From JAYZQT01 sp964412235 (GTDB lineage: Bacteria > Pseudomonadota > Alphaproteobacteria > MPNO01 > UBA830): a stretch of 10,416 bases of DNA. Below, one piece after another: positions 5,530 to 10,416 of this stretch. A program made the translations under genes and the position numbers. The first letter of the stretch is position 1; each line of letters opens with the position of its first letter. The stretch spans positions 1 to 10,416 of the forward strand of contig CAYPNT010000096.1 of NCBI GenBank assembly GCA_964412235.1, read 5' to 3'. Below the pieces are notes generated by a model that was not told where the DNA came from, searched no databases, and saw only the letters and a list, made by a program, of their open reading frames with translations.

Positions 5530-7872
5530 ATGGGTGAATTTGCGATCGGTCAACCTGTTGAGCGTACCGAAGACCCCAGACTTTTGAGGGGACTGGGCCG
5601 CTATATCGATGATATTAATGTTCCCGGCCAGGTATATGCAGCGATAGTTCGTTCACCCCATGCGCACGCACAAATTTGCCGAGTAGATATAGACGAGGCA
5701 CTTAACATTCCAGGTGTTCTTGCCGTTCTCACGGGTACAGATAGCGAGGCGGATGGTCTCGGCCACTTACCTTGTGACCAGACCCGGAACAGCCGAGATG
5801 GGTCTGATATGTATCGACCTCCGCGGCCAATTTTGGTACGTGACCGCGTCCGTTTAGTGGGTGATTATGTTGCGATGGTAGTGGCCGAAACGCCCTTCGT
5901 AGCGAGGGATGCGGCAGAGAGGGTGTTGGTGAATTATGAACCGTTGCCTGCTGTTACCAACCCAGCAATGGCCGCAGTGGAAAATGCCCCACAATTATGG
6001 GAAAATTGCGAGGGTAATGAATGTTTTTTTCACGAGGACGGCGATCCGGTAGCTGTCGAATCTGCGTTTGAAAAAGCAGATCTCGTTGTGTCTCGGCGCT
6101 TTACAATAAGCCGGGTTACGGCTGCACCGATTGGTCCAAGAGGATGTATTGGTAGTTATGATCGATCCGAGGATCGCTACACACTATACACGGGCGTACA
6201 GCAAGCACATATGCTGCGTTCACAATTAGCGGATACCGTTTTTAATCTTCCGGAGACTAAATTCAGGATAATTGCACCAGACATTGGCGGGAGTTTTGGC
6301 CTTTACAGCAACGTGTATCCCGAGAATGCCCTTGTTCTTTGGGCGTCCAAACGGTGCGGGCGCCCTGTGAAGTGGGTGGCAGAGCGAACTGAATGCATGA
6401 TGAGTGACGATTCAGCGCGGGATAATGTCTCGGATGCGGCTCTTGCCGTTGATAGCGATGGAAAGTTTCTGGCTCTCAGATGTTCTACTTATGCAAACTT
6501 GGGGGCTTACTTATCACTGCGGGGACCATTGCCGCCAACCGTAAACCTCGGGTCATTGGCTGGTACGTATACGACCCCAGCAATCCATGTCCGGGTTTCT
6601 GGGATGTTCACCAATACTAACTGCACGTCCCCCTATCGTGGCGCCGGTCGACCGGAAGCATCTACGGTTTTAGAACAACTCATTGATGAAGCGGCACGCA
6701 AGCTCGCCATCGATCCGGCTGAGATCCGCAGAATAAATACTATTCCAGCCGATGCAATGCCCCATAAGACAGCACTCACCTTCACCTATGACTCGGGAGA
6801 CTTCGCGAAAAACCTTGATGACGCACTTAAATTGGCAGATTATGCGGGGTTTGAGAAACGCCGCGTGGAGGCGAGAAATCGGAAACGTCTACGTGGCATT
6901 GGTATATCCAACACTGTTCACCGTGCTTCAGGATTGGAACTAGAGGCAGCGCAAATCCGTTTCGATGCCACGGGCACGGCCACTCTCATGGTTGGCTCTG
7001 TTCATCATGGTCAGGGTCATGCGACCACTTTCACCCAAATAGCCTGTAATCAACTGGGTCTTGATCCTAAGAAAATTCGTTTCGTATCTGGTGATACAGA
7101 TATGGTCACTTTTGGGCGTGGGTCCTTTGCATCACGATCCGCAGCATTAGGGGGTTCGGCTGTTTCGCTTGCATCAGAAAAAATTATTGAAAAAGGGCGA
7201 CGGATTGCGGCTCAACTACTCGAAGCGGCTGACGATGATATCGGTTTTTCTGATGGCATCTTTTCTGTAATGGGTACGGACCGAAGCATTGCTCTTTCCG
7301 AGGTAGCAATCGCAGCATACCAACCACGTCGACTGAATGAACAAGTAGAGCCAGGGCTCGATGAAATAGCCATGTTTGTTCCAAGTGCTCTCAACTTTCC
7401 CAATGGATGTCACGTTGCAGAGGTGGAAATTGATCCGGGGACTGGGGCGCTCGAAATAGTAAATTATGTTGTTGTCGATGATTTTGGGACCATCCTTAAC
7501 CCTTTGCTGTTAGAGGGACAGATCCATGGCGGGCTCGCCCAAGGTATTGGCCAGGCACTTATGGAAGATGTTACCTTTGATGCGACAACAGGCCAGCTTA
7601 TGGCGGGCTCATTCATGGATTATTGTATGCCACGCGCTGACAATCTGGTGACGTTTAGAGCCGCTTTTAATGAGGTGCCCACACCCACCAATCCGATCGG
7701 AGCTAAGGGAGCCGGGGAGGCAGGAGCGGTCGGTGCATTGCCAACAATGATGAACGCGGTTCTGGACGCTTTGGCTCCACTGGGTGTGGACCATATCCAA
7801 ATGCCAGCGACCCCGGAGCGTATTTGGCGCACAATTAAAGAGGCGCCCCTCAAGGAACCACTTAATTATTGA
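5530..7872 (+). CDS. Xanthine dehydrogenase-family molybdopterin-binding subunit, form II CoxL-like (paralog 2)
   Basis: Second large molybdenum-hydroxylase subunit, 780 residues. By eye it aligns with the upstream paralog from residue 1 to 773 without any insertion or deletion, at roughly half identity, and adds seven C-terminal residues. The form II signature PYRGAGR (368-374) and KGAGEAG with catalytic E730 sit at identical positions, and Q224 is kept. Three conserved sites differ: GGSFGLY (253-259) has Tyr where paralog 1 has Lys; HHGQGHAT (492-499) has Ala498 instead of Glu; and GSFASRS (531-537) replaces GTGGSRS. It may therefore have a different substrate or a structural role, though the catalytic glutamate argues that it is active. 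ATG 5530 follows the DUF427 stop by 6 bases and has no Shine-Dalgarno sequence at the proper distance, suggesting translational coupling. No coxS- or coxM-like gene follows; the next gene is convergent. Confidence 0.93.
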   Translation: MGEFAIGQPVERTEDPRLLRGLGRYIDDINVPGQVYAAIVRSPHAHAQICRVDIDEALNIPGVLAVLTGTDSEADGLGHLPCDQTRNSRDGSDMYRPPRPILVRDRVRLVGDYVAMVVAETPFVARDAAERVLVNYEPLPAVTNPAMAAVENAPQLWENCEGNECFFHEDGDPVAVESAFEKADLVVSRRFTISRVTAAPIGPRGCIGSYDRSEDRYTLYTGVQQAHMLRSQLADTVFNLPETKFRIIAPDIGGSFGLYSNVYPENALVLWASKRCGRPVKWVAERTECMMSDDSARDNVSDAALAVDSDGKFLALRCSTYANLGAYLSLRGPLPPTVNLGSLAGTYTTPAIHVRVSGMFTNTNCTSPYRGAGRPEASTVLEQLIDEAARKLAIDPAEIRRINTIPADAMPHKTALTFTYDSGDFAKNLDDALKLADYAGFEKRRVEARNRKRLRGIGISNTVHRASGLELEAAQIRFDATGTATLMVGSVHHGQGHATTFTQIACNQLGLDPKKIRFVSGDTDMVTFGRGSFASRSAALGGSAVSLASEKIIEKGRRIAAQLLEAADDDIGFSDGIFSVMGTDRSIALSEVAIAAYQPRRLNEQVEPGLDEIAMFVPSALNFPNGCHVAEVEIDPGTGALEIVNYVVVDDFGTILNPLLLEGQIHGGLAQGIGQALMEDVTFDATTGQLMAGSFMDYCMPRADNLVTFRAAFNEVPTPTNPIGAKGAGEAGAVGALPTMMNAVLDALAPLGVDHIQMPATPERIWRTIKEAPLKEPLNY

Positions 7873-7893
7873 GCTTTTTGCTTATTGATTGGG

Positions 7894-7907
7894 CGGTCTT
7901 CAGACCG
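7894..7907. terminator. Short palindrome between convergent genes, possible terminator
   Basis: CGGTCT (7894-7899) and AGACCG (7902-7907) form a short hairpin, realistically a 5-bp stem with a TTCA loop, in the 66-base gap between paralog 2 and the convergent CoA-transferase gene. The position suits a bidirectional transcription end. There is no T-run on either side in the needed orientation, so it is not a canonical intrinsic terminator. Confidence 0.3.
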
Positions 7908-7938
7908 TACAGGGGATCGTTTGACAGTATTAAACAGG

Positions 7939-9123
7939 TCAGATCGCGCTGCTGTGTTTGAGGTTTGCGATATCTTTCTCGGTATAGCCGTAACGTTGCA
8001 GAATATCTATCGTATGTTCACCATATTCAGGCGCTGCGGTGACCGCGTCTTTGTCGTGTCGGCTCGGTGTTCGACTTAAGTGTACCGGTTGAGCGATTAT
8101 CTCTATTTCACCTCGTACCGGTGAATTAACTTTTTTAGCAAGTCCGATGTGTTTAATTTGTGGGTCAGAAAAGACCTGGTCCAGTGTGTAGATCGGTCCG
8201 CATGGGATCCGCGCATTATTCAAGGTGTGAACAAGGTCATCACTCGATCTATTAATTGTGACTTTTTCGATTTCATGAATGAGATCAGAGCGGTTTTCAT
8301 AGCGCGCATCAAAACTTGTAAACCTTGGGTCATCTACTAGAGCATCCAGATTTAGTGTTTTACAAAATCGAGGCCAATGATCGGGCATAGGGGCAATATT
8401 AATAAAACCGTCTTGAGTTCTGAAAGCCCCCATCGGCGCTATAGTTGGATGATGATTGCCTGCCTGCGGAGGGATTTCACCATCTACAAGCCAGCGGGCG
8501 GCTTGAAAATCCATAAGAAAAACCATTGCCTCAAGCAATGAGGTTTGCACCCATTGGCCGGTTCCTGACTTTTCCCTTTCCAAGAGTGCCAAAACGATTC
8601 CATTGGCACAAAGGACACCAGCCATCATATCGCTTATGGCGGCGCCTGATCGCATAGGCCCAGTAGCTGCATCACCAGTGACCATCATGTGGCCGCCCAT
8701 CCCTTGGGCAATCTGATCCAGACAGGGACGCTCTGCGTAGGGACCGGTCTGTCCAAAACCAGAAATACTTGCGTAGATAATAGCAGGGTTAATGTCTTTT
8801 AACGTTTCGTAATCGACTTGCAGACGATGTTTTACGCCTGGTCGCATGTTTTCGACCACAACGTCAGCGTCTTCTGCCATTCGAAAAAATACACTCCGAC
8901 CCTCCACGCTTTTTAGATCTAGTGTGATTGATTCTTTGTTCCGGTGAAGGTTCTGAAAATCAGGCCCGTGACGTTGACCTAGATCGGCATTCGCATCCGC
9001 TCCCGGCGTTTCCACTTTTATGACCTGCGCTCCCCAGTCTGCTAATTGCCGCACGGCAGTGGGCCCCGCGCGCGCGCGCGTAATATCTAAAACCTTGATA
9101 TGGGATAAAATTTGGTTAGTCAT
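7939..9123 (-). CDS. Class III CoA-transferase (CaiB/BaiF family)
   Basis: Cytosolic enzyme of 394 residues that moves CoA from an acyl-CoA donor to a carboxylic acid; acceptor and donor are unknown. The family pattern is complete: VLDITRARAGP (11-21), LADWGAQVIKVETPG (27-41), HRNKESITLDLK (60-71), ADVVVENMRPG (86-96), IIYASISGFGQTGPY (115-129) and SGAAISDMMAG (159-169). D165 in the last motif is the expected catalytic aspartate that forms the acyl-enzyme anhydride. The length is normal. I place the start at ATG 9123 (MTNQILSH), preceded by a weak GTGGAT. An in-frame GTG at 9135 would add four residues but has no ribosome-binding site at a suitable distance. It is convergent with the molybdenum-enzyme operon and divergent from the MFS gene. 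A role in activating a transported or oxidised acid is inference. Confidence 0.93.
   Translation of the reverse strand: MTNQILSHIKVLDITRARAGPTAVRQLADWGAQVIKVETPGADANADLGQRHGPDFQNLHRNKESITLDLKSVEGRSVFFRMAEDADVVVENMRPGVKHRLQVDYETLKDINPAIIYASISGFGQTGPYAERPCLDQIAQGMGGHMMVTGDAATGPMRSGAAISDMMAGVLCANGIVLALLEREKSGTGQWVQTSLLEAMVFLMDFQAARWLVDGEIPPQAGNHHPTIAPMGAFRTQDGFINIAPMPDHWPRFCKTLNLDALVDDPRFTSFDARYENRSDLIHEIEKVTINRSSDDLVHTLNNARIPCGPIYTLDQVFSDPQIKHIGLAKKVNSPVRGEIEIIAQPVHLSRTPSRHDKDAVTAAPEYGEHTIDILQRYGYTEKDIANLKHSSAI
9067..9080. repeat. (CG)7 dinucleotide tract inside the CoA-transferase gene
   Basis: Fourteen bases of pure alternating CG encode part of T15 through A19 (TRARA) of the CoA-transferase, within its conserved N-terminal motif. 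It is an alternating purine-pyrimidine palindrome and a possible replication-slippage site. A change of one or two CG units would shift the frame right after the start of the protein. Confidence 0.8.
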
Positions 9124-9214
9124 CTGATAATCCACTTTGCGAATGTACCATTCCTACGTTTATTGGATAAAAAAGGAAATATGAATATTTTGTTCTCTCT
9201 TCTGGGTCCGGTGG
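9124..9214. promoter_or_regulatory. Divergent intergenic region between CoA-transferase and MFS genes
   Basis: This 91-base gap must hold both promoters if the two genes are transcribed from here. It has an AT-rich core (about 9158-9194, including GGATAAAAAAGG). I find no convincing -35/-10 pair on either strand and no strong palindrome. The arrangement suggests possible co-regulation of the two genes, but no operator can be named. Confidence 0.4.
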
Positions 9215-9231
9215 ATGAATTCCACCGATAA
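9181..9231 (+). CDS. Possible 16-residue leader ORF overlapping the MFS start
   Basis: ATG 9181 follows AAGGA (9173-9177) by 3 bases and opens a 16-codon frame, MNILFSLLGPVDEFHR, ending at TAA 9229-9231. It overlaps the MFS start (ATG 9215) in a different frame. It could be a leader peptide coupling translation to the MFS gene, whose own ATG has no good Shine-Dalgarno. It could equally be chance, or the remnant of a frame change at the MFS 5' end. The short spacing weakens it. Confidence 0.15.
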   Translation: MNILFSLLGPVDEFHR

Positions 9232-10416
9232 AGTATCGTGGCGGGTGCAAGCGCCTGTATACGGGACTGGGTTTTTTACTGGCAATCTATTTCCTATGAG
9301 CCATGTTGTCATCCCAGCATGGGCAGCTATTGAACTAGAAGCCTCCCTGGGAATGATCGGGATAATTGTTGCGAGCCGACAGTTACTCCCCATAACGATG
9401 TCAATACACGGGGGCGCGTTATTGGACCGATTTGGTCCACGTTTGGTAATCACCATTTTGGGGGCCATTGGTGCGCTCTCTACTGCCGCCGTTCCCTTGT
9501 TTCCCTTCATATGGGCAACGATTCTGTTACAAGTCGTCATAGGCTTTTGTGAGACCACCAACTGGATTGGTGTGCAGAGTTGTGTGGGAACCCTGATGAA
9601 GGGAAAAGCTTTATATGCGGGGAGGATGACAGCCGCAGCCCGCATTGGAGGCGCTATTGGTCCAATCCTTGTGGGACTAGTCTCTACAAAGATCGGAGTA
9701 GCGGAGGGCTTTTTCTTTTTCGGTGCCTGGGCCTTTTGTGGTGCGGTGGGTGCGCTTTTTATCCCCCAACAAGGGAAATTCAATGATGGGGCTAAGGATA
9801 ATGGGACCAGCACGAGTTTGATACCGAAAGTATCAGATTATAAGGAATCCCTACGCTTGCTCCTACTGCCGGCGATTGCACTAGTAGTTGCCGCGACCTT
9901 TGTCCGGCAAGCGGGTTCCGGGGTCCAAGCTTCGTTCTTCGGCGTTTGGTTAATTCAAGAACTTGCTTTTGAGAGAGCTACGATAGGCTATTTAATAGGT
10001 GTTGCTAACGCAGTATCGGCTCTCTCAGCCCTCTCCGTAAGCCGGTTGACCCAGTCGGTAAGAGATTATTGGCTTCTATTAATAACAGTAGGGTTGGCGA
10101 TTGTTGGTATCGCGTTAACACCTCTTTTTGAAGGTTTTGCGGTCCTTGCTCTGGCTATTAGTGTTCGGGGTGTGGGACAGGGCCTGAACCTGCCCCTTAT
10201 GATAGCAATTGCGTCGCGTTCCGTACCTTTCGATTTGCAGGGTCGTGTTGCGGCACTACGTATTTCATTTAACCGCCTTGGTAGTGCGGTTTTGCCTATG
10301 ATAATGGGCGGCTTTGCCGAATTCGTTGGGCTCGAAAATGCGTTCTACTTAATAGGGGCAGGGGGCGTGTTTTTACTTTTATTGATAGCCTGCTGGGTTT
10401 TTATTGCGAAAGACCG
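9215..10416 (+). CDS. MFS transporter, C-terminal end cut by the window
   Basis: Major facilitator superfamily permease of the inner membrane. An uninterrupted frame of 400 codons runs to the window edge, so only the last few residues and the stop should be missing (the family is about 400-420 residues). Hydrophobic segments occur throughout in the 6+6 arrangement, separated by a polar central loop around 186-212. Motif A between TM2 and TM3 is clear, GGALLDRFGPR (66-76), with the essential Asp and Arg residues. RIGGAIGPILVG (143-154) in TM5 and NRLGSAVLPMIMGG (353-366) near TM11 are further family features. The start is the first ATG after the in-frame stop at 9182-9184; its ribosome-binding site is weak. 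It is divergent from the CoA-transferase gene. Substrate specificity cannot be read; a carboxylic acid would fit the neighbour, but this is inference. Confidence 0.9.
   Translation, partial: MNSTDKVSWRVQAPVYGTGFFTGNLFPMSHVVIPAWAAIELEASLGMIGIIVASRQLLPITMSIHGGALLDRFGPRLVITILGAIGALSTAAVPLFPFIWATILLQVVIGFCETTNWIGVQSCVGTLMKGKALYAGRMTAAARIGGAIGPILVGLVSTKIGVAEGFFFFGAWAFCGAVGALFIPQQGKFNDGAKDNGTSTSLIPKVSDYKESLRLLLLPAIALVVAATFVRQAGSGVQASFFGVWLIQELAFERATIGYLIGVANAVSALSALSVSRLTQSVRDYWLLLITVGLAIVGIALTPLFEGFAVLALAISVRGVGQGLNLPLMIAIASRSVPFDLQGRVAALRISFNRLGSAVLPMIMGGFAEFVGLENAFYLIGAGGVFLLLLIACWVFIAKD

Noticed and set aside
2032..7872. Aerobic CO dehydrogenase (true CoxL)
   Set aside because: Both proteins carry PYRGAGR, the form II pattern, not the Cys-containing AYRCSFR loop of the Mo-Cu enzyme, and no coxS/coxM genes are present.
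9124..9135. GTG start at 9135 for the CoA-transferase
   Set aside because: The nearest purine-rich AGGA is about 16 bases upstream of it, and ATG 9123 gives the normal family N-terminus.
9160..9813. 217-residue open frame on the minus strand
   Set aside because: It lies opposite the MFS gene, shows no family features, and its low-complexity Pro/Ala/Lys content is that of an antisense shadow of membrane-protein codons.
1..10416. CRISPR array, insertion sequence, tRNA, phage or toxin-antitoxin features
   Set aside because: No spaced direct repeats, transposase motifs, terminal inverted repeats, tRNA-like arms or related gene families were seen on either strand.

Overview
The window looks like ordinary gene-dense bacterial DNA of intermediate GC content, with Shine-Dalgarno (SD) starts and short intergenic gaps. 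The gene families present are a form II CoxL-type molybdenum hydroxylase, a phytanoyl-CoA dioxygenase family protein, a class III CoA-transferase and TauE/SafE and MFS transporters. Together they are typical of free-living, often marine, Proteobacteria, and an alphaproteobacterium is my best guess. That is inference from gene content; no rRNA or other taxonomic marker is present.

Layout. Bases 1-275 hold no gene I can support. A plus-strand run of six genes at 276-7872 looks like one operon. In order they are: a TauE/SafE-family membrane protein; a Fe(II)/2-oxoglutarate dioxygenase of the PhyH family; a first form II CoxL-like molybdopterin subunit; a DUF1993 protein; a DUF427 protein with a long extra C-terminal part; and a second CoxL-like subunit paralogous to the first. 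From the dioxygenase onward the gaps are 25, 18, 60 and 6 bases. After a 66-base convergent gap, a minus-strand class III CoA-transferase (CaiB/BaiF type) lies at 7939-9123. It is divergent from a plus-strand MFS transporter that starts at 9215 and runs off the window end with 400 codons visible.

How the genes may work together. Molybdenum hydroxylases of the xanthine dehydrogenase/CoxL family normally need a [2Fe-2S] subunit and a FAD subunit. Here two large catalytic subunits alternate with two small DUF genes, and neither electron-transfer subunit is present between or beside them. The two paralogs align without a gap over 773 residues, yet differ at several conserved cofactor-site positions. 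A plausible reading is a catabolic or detoxification cassette: hydroxylation by the dioxygenase and by the molybdenum enzymes, with an anion exporter removing a product. The CoA-transferase and MFS permease could supply CoA activation and uptake for the same or another acid. The substrate cannot be read from the sequence.

Small-scale signals include a perfect inverted repeat that would hide the ribosome-binding site of the dioxygenase gene. A second inverted repeat of the same 6-7-6 geometry lies just upstream of the DUF427 ribosome-binding site. Both CoxL genes have a weak or no Shine-Dalgarno sequence, while their operon neighbours have recognisable ones. A (CG)7 tract sits inside the CoA-transferase N-terminal motif.
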